From Raphanus sativus (taxonomy: Eukaryota > Streptophyta > Magnoliopsida > Brassicales > Brassicaceae): DNA of 64,000 nucleotides. Of this stretch, positions 43,440 to 57,300 are shown piece by piece; within the stretch, counting starts at the first letter, position 1; each line of letters opens with the position of its first letter. Location of the stretch: contig NC_079518.1 of the NCBI RefSeq assembly GCF_000801105.2, positions 16,224,800 to 16,288,799 of the forward strand, read 5' to 3'. The notes under the pieces are model-generated. The model was not told the origin of the DNA. It searched no databases and saw only the letters and a list, made by a program, of their open reading frames with translations. Position numbers and translations under genes: made by a program.

Positions 43440-44404
43440 TCATCGCCTGAAAGAATTCCTCACTCCTCCTCGTAACATCTACCTCGTCATGTGTGCCGGA
43501 TGACTAGCCTGGAATGGAATTTTGTCGTCGCATGTTCCTCAATATGGACTCCCATTCCGGATTTGTGGCCGCTATAACGTCCAAGAAGCCCTCAAATCCA
43601 TCCACACGAGCTGCGAACGCATTTTTTGTTGCGGCCAACTCGTTACGCAGCTCAGTGACTTCCTCATCCCGTCTCTCACCATAAGACGATGTCGCTCTCG
43701 GAACATGACGAAACCAAATCCCCAATGTACGTCCCTTTTTCTTAGGGAAAACCTTAATAACAAAAATATATATTGTAAGTAAAATTTTAAAGTTAAATTA
43801 ATTGAATAATAAAAAAATTATTTTTTTAAAAAAATTTACCTCCTCGTAAATCCTATCCACTTCAGCTGTGGATGGTGAAGGGTAATCCGTCGGTGGACTG
43901 CTAGGTCAGCTGGGTCTAGCGATCGTCAACCCGAGCAACCACGTCGTTGAAGATTTGTTCGGACTTACCATCTAGAAATTGACCCCGCCTTGTTCTTGAG
44001 AACGGGAAGTCTCCCATCTCTTTGGCCTAAAACATTTAAGAAAGTTGTTAGATATATATATATATATATATATATTAGAAAGATAATTAAATAAAATATT
44101 TAATTACCATTTCCAAACGGACACCGACATGGAGTTTTTGGCTCGTAGAGTGTTGCATCGGCTCGTGGCCGTGCTCATCTACCATGTTACGGGAGGCAGA
44201 GCAAGACTAGGCGACTCTAATGGAGTCAGGATCCCGCCAATAACGTATGAGGCCATCATCCCACACATCCGTGGTAAACTCAGCGGGTTTGCCACACTCA
44301 TATCCTTTCACGATCCAGTCACCCTTCCAGTTCGAGACCGTGTCCAACAAACGAACTTTCGCCTTCGCGTAAAAACGCTTTCCTCACTCCGCACTAACCC
44401 CTAG
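43440..44404 (-). pseudogene. CACTA accessory protein fragment (plant transposase, TNP1-like)
   Basis: Minus-strand pieces such as [16 protein letters not shown], then [17 protein letters not shown] and [14 protein letters not shown], resemble the C-terminal part of the Ptta/En/Spm second protein found in Brassicaceae CACTA elements. Other pieces lie at 43860-44400. Frames are broken, so it is non-functional. Confidence 0.5.
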
Positions 44405-44631
44405 GGACCAATGATATTTTTGCTACAAGAAAAAAAATTTAAATTAATAATTAGTTATTAAAAAATATATAAATCAAGAAAAAATTAAAGTATATATAAT
44501 TAACTAATAGTAATAACTTACAGCATAAATCTTGAACCACGTCTTTCTGATGTAGATCGGCGTCGTTTTCTAGTTCGGATGTGGTATGATTCGCCGCATT
44601 TAACATTTTATAAAACTTTTTTGCATCTATG

Positions 44632-45018
44632 TTAATTAGGTTCTTCATCTTCATCATTAGCTACGAATGCATCAGCTACCATATCATGAACCCTATCATA
44701 ATCTACCATCTGCTCCTTCTGATGGTAACTATGTTTATTATGCAAATGATGATCAACCGGTTCTTCCTGAAAATTGCTATTACTACTACTAGCTTCATTC
44801 TGATCATAACTATAAATTTCTTCATGTTGAAACCAGATATAGTAATTTAGCGTGAAACCTCTATTTATTAAATGCTTCCAAACATTTTCACGATTTGTCA
44901 ATTTCGAATTGTTGCATTTCCGATAAGGACAGAACATCTTACCGTTTTCTTGGACGAGCGGTGTGGAATCTGCTTGATGCATAAATATCTCCATCCCCGC
45001 AAGATATTCTTTCATCAT
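44632..45018 (-). pseudogene. CACTA TNP2-type transposase N-terminal fragment
   Basis: The segment has KEYLAGMEIFMHQA, CPYRKCNNSKLTNRENVWKH and NRGFTLNYYIWFQHEE. This is the transposase-associated zinc-binding domain that opens TNP2 proteins (Cys pair, then basic and H/W residues). The rest of the transposase is deleted. Orientation matches the element. Confidence 0.72.
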
Positions 45019-45500
45019 TCTCCGTTAGCATCTCTATGCATATACATCCACCTCCACAACTCGAAAATATTCCCGGAGCCTGACATTTTTTTTTCTTTTT
45101 TCTTGTTGTGTGTTTAAAATGATGTTCAAACGTCCATATTTATAGGAAATTTTTGAATCCGGTAGTTGTAATTTTGCTAGAAATTTACGACGAAATTTAT
45201 TTAGGTAGCCGAAACAAAAAAAATAGACGTGCTTCAAAAATTTCGTCGTTAAATGCAAGTAAAATATTTCCTCGTAAAGTAGACGCTAAGTTTACGTCGA
45301 CTTTACGAGGAAACCAATTTTCCTCATTAAAGCCACGTCACCTTACGTTATTTTTACGAGAAAACTGTTTCGTCGTTAATTTACGACGAAATAACGTTGA
45401 GTTTATTTTCCTCGTAAGTTATTCGTAACGGCGACGTAAATTTACGAGGATTTATTTTCCTAGTTAATTTCCCCCGCTAAAGTGGTGTTTTCTTGTAGTG

Positions 45501-46318
45501 CTAGTTGATGGTTGTTTAACCAGTTTTTAGATTTTTAGTTTCTGGTTTTTAGATTCTATTGTTTTTTGGATTTTGGTTTTTGATATTTGGTAGATTTTTG
45601 GTTGTTAAAAGAACATAAATGGTTGTTTTAGAGTTTTGGTTTTTATTTTTAGTTTTTGATTCAAAATTAATAAAATAAAAATATTATAAAAGAAAAATAT
45701 TATTATGAAATAATCAGATATAAAGTATTTTCATCAAAATACATATAAATTTAACTAATATTTTTTTTAAAAACAAAATCAGTAAATACAAAATAAAACT
45801 ATTGTGACTTCCATATAAATATGCAATAGTTTGATCTCAATGCGTTCAGTTATTTTTTTAATCTCAAATGCTATTATACAGGTAATAAGTATTATAAATT
45901 GAAAAAATATTTTACATTTGATAAATATTTTCTTAAATAATTTAGACATATATTTTTATTTTACACATATATTTCTATGGTTATATAAAAATTAATTAAA
46001 TAGTAACTTCTAAATAAATATCCTTTTGAAATATTTTTTGATCTTCTTTTAATTTAAAGTGGGAATATATTACTTAATAACAATATATTATATTATAACA
46101 ATATATTACAAGTATGAATATATTTAATAACAATATACTACATTATAAAATATAATAAAGTATGAATATATTACTTGATAAAAATATATTACTTACTAGG
46201 AAAATAAAAAATAATAATATACCACATAAAATATTTTAACACTATGATAAGTGTATACATTTATGTAATTTAAATATTAATAGCTAAAGTTTTAAAATAT
46301 AAGTTAATATAGATTGCA

Positions 46319-46361
<43 letters not shown>

Positions 46362-47253
46362 ACTGTATAAAAATTAATTAAATTTTCTACATTTAAAGAC
46401 TATGGCAAAGTATTACTTAAACATTATTAAATAATTTACCTAAACAGAGCTCCAAACTTTAATAAAAATAACTATATTTTTCCTATTAGATTTTAGATGT
46501 CAGGTAAATTATTTTTATTCAGCTATAATAATTTAGAAACATTACTATTTAATCAGTTTAATTTATTTATAGGTTATTTTTGGTATATTTATGTATTAAT
46601 ATAAGAACATTTTAACAAAAAAGCATGGATTTTGGGTTTTTGTTAAGAAGTAGTAGTTATTTTAAAAATCTGGTTTCCCTAAAATCTAGAGAATCTATTT
46701 TCTAAAGAAACTTTTGGTAAAATAATAGTTTTTAGAAAAAACGAAAAATAGTTTTAAAACTAAAAACAATGAACTTTCTAGTCTAAAGAGCATATGTCCT
46801 GGACCAGATGGTAGTCTTGTGGTTATGCTTCACGAACATAGTGACGTTTTACTTATGAGCGAGTGGCCAACCCCCTAGGTAGAATCGTGAGTATGTTAGA
46901 ATGAGCAGGAGACATAAACACTTAATCTTTTGGGCGAAGCGATAAAAGTTGTAGCATGGGCTTCTTGGACACAAGTTGTTGAGAAAATCTGAACTAACGA
47001 AGAAGAAAGAGATAATGTCGAGGAAAGTACCAGCTAAACCGCGGACGGAAATGAGTAGTTCAAATTGTTTTGTGTTGTAGTTGGACTCAAAATGAATGTA
47101 CTAGTTGAAAACAAACAAATCACACATAGTTTTTGGCAAAATCTATGTAATGAATTTGATAATAGCACTTGTAAAAGCTCACAACACATGGAAGAGTTAG
47201 CTCTGTCTCATATTAACACCAAATCTATTAATATCCATGATTCAGTCAAAAGC
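45501..47253. other. AT-rich intergenic DNA
   Basis: No gene recognised. The left part (45500-45670) is G/T-rich with repeated TTTTTAGATT/TGGTTTTT words and resembles the reverse complement of the right part (46650-46790), so an old foldback element is possible. A TA dinucleotide run is at 46324-46356. 46790-47060 is more balanced but has no domain. Confidence 0.4.
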
Positions 47254-49387
47254 TTAAGCATCTTCAAGATCTCCCCATCTAACATTGTACTTAGATGCAA
47301 GGTAATGTGCGCCAACAGGACCTCTGCTCCCATATGGATACAGCTCAGGAACTATTTTCTTCTGCTCGAGTTCCTTCAAAGCCGGTGTGAATAGATCCCA
47401 TGCTGCATCCAACTCATCACTTCTTATAAACAACCTCCTTTCTCCTTCAATCGCATCAAGAAGCAGTCTCTCATATGCATCTGGGATCTCTCTTGGATAC
47501 CTATCCACACACAAAAAAAAAGAGAATAAAATTGAAAATTCTTGATTAATAGAATTAGAAACAGAAAGTATGTACCTGGATCGATACAGAAGGTTAAGGT
47601 CGCTTCGGTCGAGTCTCATTCCGAGACCAGGCACTTTGTTGTTGATCCTCAGGTATATACCTTCATCAGGCTGAACTCTGATCACCAGCTCATTAGTTGC
47701 CTTGTCTAAATCAGTGGCGAAATTCTTCTTGTACAAGTTTCCAGGGACGTGTCTGAACTGAACCCTGATCTCTGCACCTCTGGTATGCAGAGCCTTTCCG
47801 GCTTTCATAAGGAAAGGAACACCGTCCCATCTCGCATTGTTGATGAACATAGCCGCCGCAGCAAACGTGGGAGTGAGACTGTTCTTGGGAACCGTTGGGT
47901 CGTCTGTATAGCCTGGATAAGCCTTTCCTCCCTTGCTATGCCCTTTGTACTGACCAACAACCATATCTTGAGCAGTAACGGTTTCATTGACCTCAGAACT
48001 TTGACCTTCTCGCTCCTTATGTCCTCAGCGTCTAAGCTCACAGGCGTCTCCATTGCGAACAGTGCAAGAATTTGCAAGAGATGGTTTTGCATGATGTCTC
48101 GTATGATTCCATATTGATCAAAGTAACTGCAATTTTAAAACATTTATTTAGATATAACAACGTGTTACATGAGAGAGTATTTTATAAAATGATAGAAAGT
48201 TTTTACCCTCCGCGTCCTTCTGTACCAAAGTCTTCAGAGAAAATCAGCTGAACGTTGCGTATGTAAGTTCTTGACCAAAGAGGCTCGAAAACAAGATTTG
48301 AGAATCGAAGCACCGAAAGATTCTCAACGAGTTCCTTTCCCAAATAGTGGTCGATCCTGAAGATTTGCTCCTCTGTGAGATACTGTTTAAGACATCTGGT
48401 TAACTCTCCAGATGATTGGGAGTCACGGCCGAATGGCTTTTCGACGATGACTCTTGTCCAGCCATTCGCTGAGGAGGCTCTAAGGCTTGCACACCTTACC
48501 ACATCCACGAATATGTTTGGTGGAATAGACAAATAGTACAGCCTGTTTGATACCTTTCCTTCCTATATAAAAAAAAATAAATCAAAAACAGGATGAAATT
48601 AAGTCAAAAAAAAAAAAAAAAAACAGGATGAAATGAAAAAAAAAAGATAACAAGAAAGAAGGTTGACCTCTTTCTTTTTGAGCTTGGTGTTTAGTTCTGC
48701 AAAATCTTCTTCAGAGTTATACTGACCCGAATGGTAAAAGCATCTTTTTAAGAACTGATCCATTTTGTCCACACAGTTCTCCCTGTTTGAGATCCAAACC
48801 CTTTTCAGATAATATATTTATTTTTAATTTGAATATATCCATAAAATACAAGTGTAACACCTTTGGTCTATCCGGCAAGTTAAAGTTCTACCGATCATGA
48901 CACGAAGCTCCTCATGTGTGAGTTTGGTCCGAGCATAACCAAAAACAGAGAAGTCATGAGGAAGACAGCCCTCGTAAAAGAGAGCAAACAATGCAGGGAA
49001 TATTTTCTTCTTGGCCAAATCTCCAGAGGCTCCAACCACTGTAATACTAAGAGTGGTTGATGTTGATGACTCTTCTTTTGTGTCATGTTCCTCTGTAAGA
49101 TTATCTCCAGCTGCCAGAAAAAAGATATATTCAAACGATACTGATATGGTGAAGAAAGGGAGATGAAGGAACTCACAGTCTTGTAAAGAGGCACAGCCAT
49201 TAGAGGAATAGAGCTGAGAAAGTTTCTCGGCAAAGAATCTCAACCGAAGACGAGAGAAGGAGGATTTTCTCTGAGGGAATGTGAGAGATCTAGTTGTGAA
49301 GAGTGGTAGAGTCTCTTTTACTAGAGACGAAGCAGCGTGAGCAGAGGATGAGGCTGAGGAACGAACGATCATAGTATGAGTCGCCAT
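47254..49387 (-). CDS. G6PD1: Plastidic glucose-6-phosphate dehydrogenase 1, six exons, with a one-base deletion
   Basis: Exons (minus): 49387-49177, 49110-48861, 48782-48668, 48562-48207, 48126-47576, 47500-47254. They sum to 1730 nt, one short of a 576-residue protein plus stop, which is the length I recall for Arabidopsis G6PD1. The enzyme oxidises glucose-6-phosphate with NADP+ in the plastid oxidative pentose phosphate pathway. Visible landmarks are a Ser-rich transit peptide ([20 protein letters not shown]), the NADP site [19 protein letters not shown], the substrate site RIDHYLGKE and the C-terminal RWGDLEDA. In exon 5 the frame shifts at about 47970/47971 (near codon 363), just before [12 protein letters not shown]. 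The displaced frame stops at about 47805, giving about 417 residues. All other junctions are intact. It is either a true lesion or a base error. Confidence 0.9.
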
Positions 49388-49989
49388 GGAGAGAGAGATT
49401 AGATTATTTCTTCAAAAATTCAAAATGTGACTTTTGATGATTGCCTCCGCTTATCATTTGTGAGGCTGTCATATGATCATCTATCTCTTACATTATCCAC
49501 AAAACACTATTGTCATATCCCTTTTCTTTTTTATCTCGCATTATCCACATTTATTAATTGTAAAAGAAACAAGTTTTTTTTGTGAGTAATTCTGTAATTG
49601 GCTAATTGCGAGGTGCATACAACGAGGTGAATTTTCAGTATAATAATAACACTATCAAGTATACTTTACTTCAGTTTGGTTCCAAAAAAAATATACGTTA
49701 CTTCAGTTTCTTCTTCTTGTTACTTAACTTTGTTAGTGAGTTTTATATATACCTTTTTGTATATGTAATCATAAGAGTCTTTTTAAGGCTTACATATTAA
49801 TATTTTTTTCTATTACAAGAAAGACAAAACATAAAAAGAAATTAAAAAATACAAAACTAACAAATTCTAATGAATTTGAAAACGAGCCCCAAAAACATAA
49901 AATTCACAATGTGACCAAAATGGAAAGGATCCCGATATCCTAGATGCCAATCATTAAACTCTCCGTCGTCAAAGAACACATGACCGCTG
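49388..49989. other. G6PD1 5' flank
   Basis: Promoter and leader of the minus-strand G6PD1 are expected here. I see no clear core promoter and no other gene. Confidence 0.4.
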
Positions 49990-51340
49990 GAGAAGAAAGC
50001 CGCCAAAACCACTATGACGACAATGAAAATATCTTCAGTATGTAATCTTTGTAGGGATTGTCAAGAAACTACTCTCCATCTATTATTCAAACGTCAGGTT
50101 TCTAAAGAAATTTGGCAGTTAGTTGATATTAATATACCATCAGGTCAGCTGTTTCCATCTCAATCTCTATTAAATCACATTCATCATCTCTTGAAATATA
50201 AGGACCATGCAGTATCCATTTTCCCTTTCATTGGTTAGAGGATATGGAAAGCTCGAAATGATCTCCTCTACAAGGGTAAACATTGGGCTAATACTAAAGA
50301 TTATAAATAAAGCTTTTATGGATCACCATATATGGATGGAAGCTATGAGTACAAAAAGAGACCATGACTTCAAAGCATCAAAGAGGTTCTGACCAGGCTC
50401 ACTCTGATAGAGTATTGATATCTCTAACTCCTTTATTGAACAGAAAGTATGATAATAGAGAAGAACAAGAAAGCTTTGAGGTTTGAATCCGATTACGCTC
50501 TCATGGCGAGAATAATCTTCATCACTGATCTCATATCGATCAGGTGCAAGGACTCATGGCGTCACTCACTTAAAACAATCAAAGCATAAGCATCCTCTTT
50601 GATCAAGCTCACTATTTATACGCGTCTTCTTCCTTCTTGTGAGCTGTAACTGCAAAGCTTCCAAATCCATCAGAGTCTCTTCTCACCCTTTCTTCATGTA
50701 TCCACGTAAGCCTCTTAACTTGCCACGTCATACAATTCCACTTGGTCAGGCTTTGACTCTTACTTCTTTCATCTGAGATTCGATGTCTATCACACTCCTT
50801 CAATCTTTCTATTATCAGATCAGAAAACTTCTATTGTTTCTACAATGATGCATCATGGGTGGATGAAGAGCAAAAAGCAGGAATTTGATGGAATTTTATC
50901 TGATTCTGATCACAAGATGATTTTACAAGGATCATCTTCCATTGAAACAGTGCAACACCAACTGTACTGGAAGCGGAAACATTTGCACTGAAGGAAGCAG
51001 TGATTCAAATTAATCACCTCAACTATAAAAGGGTAAAAATCTTCTGTGGCGATAATTCTACTCTATATAATAATAACCTTGCAAAGCTAAATCATGGTAA
51101 ACACAAAGATAAGGATATCAGCATAGGGGATATTCAAACTCATCTGGATGATTTAATGAGGTTGATAGAAGAGAAAGACTACAAGTTTAAACATATAGCT
51201 CGTTCAAATAATCACCAAGCTAATGACTTAGCTAATAGAGCTAGAATACAAAATGCTCCTTGTGTTGTTCGTTGGTTATTGTAAAAATGTACTGTATGTA
51301 AAGTTTTCTTGTTTTAATAATATATATAAGGTGTAACCTC
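49990..51340 (+). pseudogene. LINE 3' fragment (RT zinc-binding and RNase H)
   Basis: Plus-strand translation shows the RT zinc-binding motif VCNLCRDCQETTLHLLFKR near 50034, RIWKARNDLLYKGK after one stop, and then RNase H (ALKEAVIQINHLNYKRVKIF, CGDNSTLYN, HIARSNNHQANDLANRARI at 51190-51245). It stops at 51282 and ends in an A-rich tail near 51340. It is 5'-truncated, with a solo LTR inserted at 50405-50792. Confidence 0.8.
50405..50792 (-). mobile_element. Solo LTR, 388 bp, inside the LINE fragment
   Basis: It begins TGATAG and ends CTATCA (perfect 6-bp inverted ends) and is flanked by CACTC at 50400-50404 and 50793-50797. A TATAAATAGTG core promoter reads on the minus strand near 50619, so the LTR points left. 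No internal region is present. The size fits a Copia or TRIM-like LTR. Confidence 0.88.
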
Positions 51341-51394
51341 AAAAAAAACTCAAAACTTCCACGATTAACATTTCAAAATGAGGTGTAACCTCTT

Positions 51395-54300
51395 CTACCT
51401 GCAACTCTCAAGAGTGAGGCAATGCACATAGTCGTCACGACAGCCAAAAAAAATCCGGCCACCAATCATCACTGGTGAAGAGAAAATATCTGCCTGCAAC
51501 TCCAACTTCGCTATTTCTCCTACTTTTGATTCACGTGAATCTTTGCTGAGACTAGGTCTCACGCGAAGGACATGAACTCTTCCCGAGCTAGAGCATACAG
51601 ACACCAACCTAGAAAACATATGTATCATCATACATCCATGATGATTAAAAACATTCATATGTTCTTATTCACATACCTGTCTGTTCCAAGGAGTTGATGC
51701 GATTCAAAATGCAGATTTTCATCGATGTACGCAGATGCCGTGATTGGGTCACCGATATTGTATTCCCACAAATGACACCCAGACTCCTGCAGCAGCAAAA
51801 TTACACAAAACAGTCATGACTGAAGATTTGAGACCAGTACCACAACGACTAATACTCATGAACGTCCCTATCAATGTTTTTTTGGTCCTAAAAATCTTCT
51901 TTTTTTTGTACAAAAAAGTCTTCTTAATATATATGTTTAGTAAACTAAAACTGACTTCCCAGGGAGCAGATTTGATTCCATTGATTTAGCTTGAAATTCA
52001 AGAGTTATTTTAGTGCATCCACACAAGCTCTTAACATCAAGAGAGGGTATATCCCTTGAAGATGCAACGAGGAGAATGTTTTTGGAATACAGCGAGCCAT
52101 AATGATGAAGTTGTACTTGCTTGGAATTAAAGTCTATCGCGCTACTTAAAAACAACGCACCTAATAAAAGTAGACAGCAACAAGGGAAGTATATTAATGT
52201 CCAAAGAAAATAGTAAAGTACCGATTCTAGTGAATAAACTCTTCCATTTCTACAGCACACGAGCACCTGCAGAAAAATAGACGTGTAGTCAACAAAGGAT
52301 GGATAGTAGCTGTACTTAAGAAGTAAGTAATTTACATGAATTAGCAGAGAATTTACAAGCCAAAAAAAATACCTGAGAAGGAAGCACATGTGACATGCAA
52401 GGCCCAGCAAATATTGGCCCGCTAGTCCTATACTGCATCAACGTAATAACTGAGTAGTTTGACAACTGCGAGAAAACCAAACGAAATTGCCAGGAACAAA
52501 AGATGCCTATATCATTGAAATGCACTAAGATCAAATTATACACATACCTTCCAAATAATAGTTCCAGACGGGCTCATTGCGACAACTTGGCCATCAACTA
52601 AGCAGCAAATAACTGTGATAGAAAGTAGAGAACGACATTAATGCTGAAATCAAAGAATGGATGAAGATTTAAATAGAAAAATGCAAAAGAAAAAGAAAAA
52701 CATACGTACCGTTTCGGCTTGACGGGATAATGGACAGGGAACCAAAAATCGGTGCCTCTAGTTCAAGTTCCCACAAGGTGTGGAATGGTAAATCCTGCAT
52801 TTGCAAACATTTTCTGAATAAATATATTTAATCGATAAACAACAGACTCTTTTCTGGATCCAGAACAGATAAGCTAAACATTTCTACTGAGTAAGACAGT
52901 GTTTTGGCCAAAATTATTTGGTAGATAACAATTACTCCAAGGACTATTTTGTATATCTGACCTGTCCTATTAATATCATACATACAAAAAAAATAAGCAA
53001 ATGAAATTCATCATCAAACACTGTCCCTTTTCAAGTAACAACACGTACGGCTTCAGCTAAGATTGTGGATCCTGAGGCACATACCTTTATTGATACAGCT
53101 GTCACGCGGCCACTTGTAGATGCCACATAAAGTGAACTATGACCCTGGGTGAAGCATTAAAGATGAATTAGGTGAGACCAATAGAACTCCAGTAATTCAT
53201 TAAAGATGAACCACAGATGATGTGTTTTTAGCTTTGGACAGGCAATATGCATAACCAAGTGGAAAGAGTAGTTTAAGACTTCACCTCATCAATTACAGGT
53301 GATGCAAATATGCTCCCACCACATTGCAGCTTATAAACACAGCGTTGGCTCCTATAGTCAAGGGCATAAAGAGTGTGGTCATGTGATCCGCACCTGCATG
53401 AATCGACCAAAAGTTAAGCTTGGTGGTCGGTAACTTTTAGAAGAACTTTGGCAAAATACGGTAACGAAATAAAACTTTTAAGCAAACACATTTTTTACTT
53501 CAGTCGCTGCTCCTGAAAATTATTTCTAAACTCCTTAATCAGTTGCTATAACTAAGGTCGTATTAGTTTCCATTACAATTTTCAAGTAGCTAATGGATTT
53601 TATGTGAGAAACAAATAGAACATAATCAACCATTGGTAACCATGAAAGTATGAATGTAAGGTCTACAGAGTGAAACAAAGCTTTTAAGTAAACAGACAGT
53701 GAGCTAAAACAGTAACAGAAAGGGTCATCAACAGTATTACCATATCAGTTGTGAAGATGTGTGCACCACAGGTTGGCACTTTATCTTCATTGAAAAGGAA
53801 AGCAAATTGTGTTAAGTCAGCTAAACCATCGAAGAACAACTTCTAGACATGAGAAAGTATAAACACACAGAAATTAAAGCTGCAAGTATATAAACAAAAT
53901 ACAAATCTAAGAAATATACTAGTAGCTTGGATCATACCTCACCACCTGCTTGGAATGTCCAAGATAAGCTTCCAGTTAGGAAATCTAAGAAATATAATTT
54001 TCCTTTGTAGCATCCAATAACGACCTAGCATTGGAGATGTCCCTAAAACTGTTTAACTGAATTATAAAGGATACAGCGAGCAATACAAAAGACTAACCTG
54101 AGAGAAGTCACCAACTACCATGGCTGAACCTTCGATCCTTCCTTCTAAAATGGTCTCCCAACAGATCGAACCACTAGTTAGCACAGTAAAGTGATCATTT
54201 TTTAGAAGTCCAGCCTAAAAATTTCAACCCAAATCATCTCATTTTATACCTATATCTAGTAATGAGTTGATATCGAAGATTAACAAAGATGCATACCTTT

Positions 54301-57300
54301 TTGCATCGATGCAGACAAATTTCCGTGAGTGAGACCCAATAAATAGATACGTTTTAGAATGCTTCAACACAACCAGGGGCGAGGCATCTACACAAGACTC
54401 CATATGAACTTTCCATAGCTCTTGTATAGAGACTATTTGGTTCCTTGGAAACTCCACCGACCAGTTTCCTCGGTTTCCCCCTTCGTTACTACACGAGTTT
54501 GGATAATGTACCTTGTTGCACCGACTGAATGCACAATGCATTTTAGAATATCCTGAATCCCATGATATTTTATCTTTCATGCTTTTGGAAGAAAACTGTT
54601 CTGAATCAATTTTCAATCGCTTTGCAGAGACATTCTTCTCACACTGCATTCTTGAAGGTGTCGGCTCTGATGTAACACCATAGTGAAATGGAGAAGGTCT
54701 ACTAACCAACTCATTACTATTCTGACTCTCTGTCTTGTGGTCTGGCTTCTGAATGGTGTTGTGTTGCATATCTTCTCTTAGCTTTCCTTTCTTCTCGGAT
54801 ATACAGATCACAAGCTTGGACGGACTTCGGAATTGGTAGATCAATCTCATATCAATACCAAGACTATGAGAAAGATGCGCTGCGGCTAGAGAGTCTCCAC
54901 CAATGGCAAAGAAATCATCATCGTCTGAAACTTCTTTGACCATTAAAGCATCACAAATGGCCTATATCAGAAAATCAAGAAATTATATATTTCGTCTGTA
55001 TAGTCAATAAAGCATAATGCCATAAACGCTCAAACAAATAATGAAATTCAAAGTTAATGTACAAACAGGATGCAAACTTTCAGACCTTTTTAATAGTATC
55101 CAGTAGACTATTAGTTTCATTGGTATGCATCATATCTTGACCATAAGTTCTAGGACATTTCAACCTAGCTAGTGCTTCATAATCAACTTTCCCACTTGAA
55201 GTACTTGGCAATGACTCCACCAAAACAAAATGGTTAGGAATCATCACCGAGGGAAGTTTATCGCTTATCCAATTTCTGATAGAATATATGACATCTTCAT
55301 CAGGCTTGGCTTCCTTGTTCAGTACTAAAAAGGCATCAAGTGAAGCAAGCTCTGTCTGATCTCTGTTATATATAACAACAGCCTCAGTAATATATGGATT
55401 TAGTACTAGAGTTGTTTCAATCTCTTCAAGGGCCATACGTTGTCCATTGAGTTTAACAGTTCGATCCCTTCTCCCAATAAAAATCAAATCACCACTAGAA
55501 AGCCTTCGACCGTAATCACCAGTTCTATAATACAGCTGACTTCCACAATCAACGGTTAAATGATTACAGAGTGAGTTATTATGTAGCTTCACGTAGCTTT
55601 GGGAGTCTACCGAGGAATGTAGGTATCCTTGCGAAAGACAGAGACCACCAACACATATTTCTCCCTCAGAGGGTTTATCTTCATCACCAAGAAGTAAAAT
55701 TTTGCAATTGGAAATCGGCTTGCCAATAGGAACACTACCAATGTTCTCGGTCTCTAAGAGTTTTGGCAACCCACTGCAGTCAAAATAAGTGCAGTCCCCT
55801 GATACCTACACAACGAAAGGCTAATCGATACACAATCAATTTCATGAACTGCTGCAAAGGGAATGTGGAAAGGATATTATCAGAACTCTGACCAGCTAGC
55901 TACAACCAGTTACCCTCAGCTTAAATATAAAACAAGAAAAAGAAGACAAGTCTTCAAATTATCAACATCTTTCCAACCTAAAATTGGCTCCACTTATCAA
56001 CATCTTTGAAACCACTAACACAGCCTGGTAACAACTATCCGGCACTGCTAGGAGTTTTTTTAAGTATACAAGCTTAAGAAAATCCTTGAGATTAAATCAT
56101 AATAAGCATATTTTCTCACCTCTGTACTCCCATATAGGTTCAGAAAACATGTTTCCGGAAGTAACTTGTGAAGTGAATCCCACATGCTCACAGGAAACGG
56201 CTCTCCGCTTAAAACTACCAGCTTCAGGCAACTTTTGAGCTTATTATGTCCACGATGTTGTAAAGTAGGTAGAATAGCTCTGATCATCGATGGGACAGCT
56301 ACGAGCCTACTGATAGAATACGCCTATCAACAAGGATAAAAAAAAATTTTGCGCCCACTACTAGAATTGAAACAAAAAGTAATACAATGAAAGATAAAGC
56401 AGTTTTAATCTAATGAAAGAAACCTTAACGTAAACAACAAACAAGAGAAGCTATAACTGTTCTTTATCATGACAATTATTTACTTTGCTCCAACTAGTAG
56501 TAACGTTATATGCTGTTCTTAAGGATAAATCATGACTAAACTGGAGTAATATATAAGGAAGTAGAAAACTATCATGATGCAACATAGCATCCAATGGATT
56601 TATCATCTCAATGATAGGATAAGATAAGATACAGTGGGACTTTCTGCATTTTTAATTGCTTTGAGTTACGTATGTGATCACCCAATATGCAACCTAGTGA
56701 AGATGCTTTAACAAAATTCTCGATTTGTAAATGGAATATAGGAACAGAAAAATGACAAACGACTCAACAGGGATCTCAAAATCCAAACAAAAGAAACGAT
56801 AAGTATTACCTCGAGAAAACCAAGGATGGATATCAGATTGTCTTTTAGGAGAGTAAATGGAGGAATGACTAATGGGGTGGAACTGAGAGTAGCACCAAGA
56901 AACTCCTGCAAATGATCAATAAAACCAACTGAAGTCTTGAAAGCGAATCGCTGCTCTCCAACAACGGGATAGTGCTCTTGCATCCACTTGAAACGGTTTA
57001 AAAGTCCTTCAGAGATCAAAGGACACGAGTTTCAGATATTCACTTTATACGTAAAAAAAAAAAAGAAGACCAGAAACGAAAACTATATATGTATTTATCC
57101 AAACCTTGCTCAGTGCCACATATTCCTTTAGGCTTTCCAGTAGATCCGGAAGTGTACATGAGATAACAAAACTTCCTTTGCTTCTCTTTCTCGCAAGGCC
57201 AAACAAGGCTCGAGGGGGGAGCAGTTACATCACTCAACCTCTCACTCATGGAAAAGAACAGCACAGGGAGGGCGGCGCTGCTGCTTTGAACAAGCCAATG

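Larger units (their letters stand above)
42761..45500 (-). mobile_element. Degenerate CACTA (En/Spm) transposon, 2.74 kb
   Basis: The left end CGCTACAAGAAAATACAAG and the reverse complement of the right end CACTACAAGAAAACACCAC form CACTA-type inverted termini with a few mismatches. The flanking triplets CTT and CTA are compatible with a decayed 3-bp target duplication. Both subterminal regions (42780-43270 and 45160-45480) are filled with TCCTCGTAA/TTACGAGGA words, the usual transposase-binding arrays. Two decayed coding pieces lie inside on the minus strand. The element lacks an intact transposase. Confidence 0.82.

Noticed and set aside
51937..52200. Extra exon between exons 14 and 15 of the AMP-binding protein
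   Set aside because: An open stretch exists, but the exon 14 to 15 junction is already in phase and continues the propeller repeat, so this is probably intronic.
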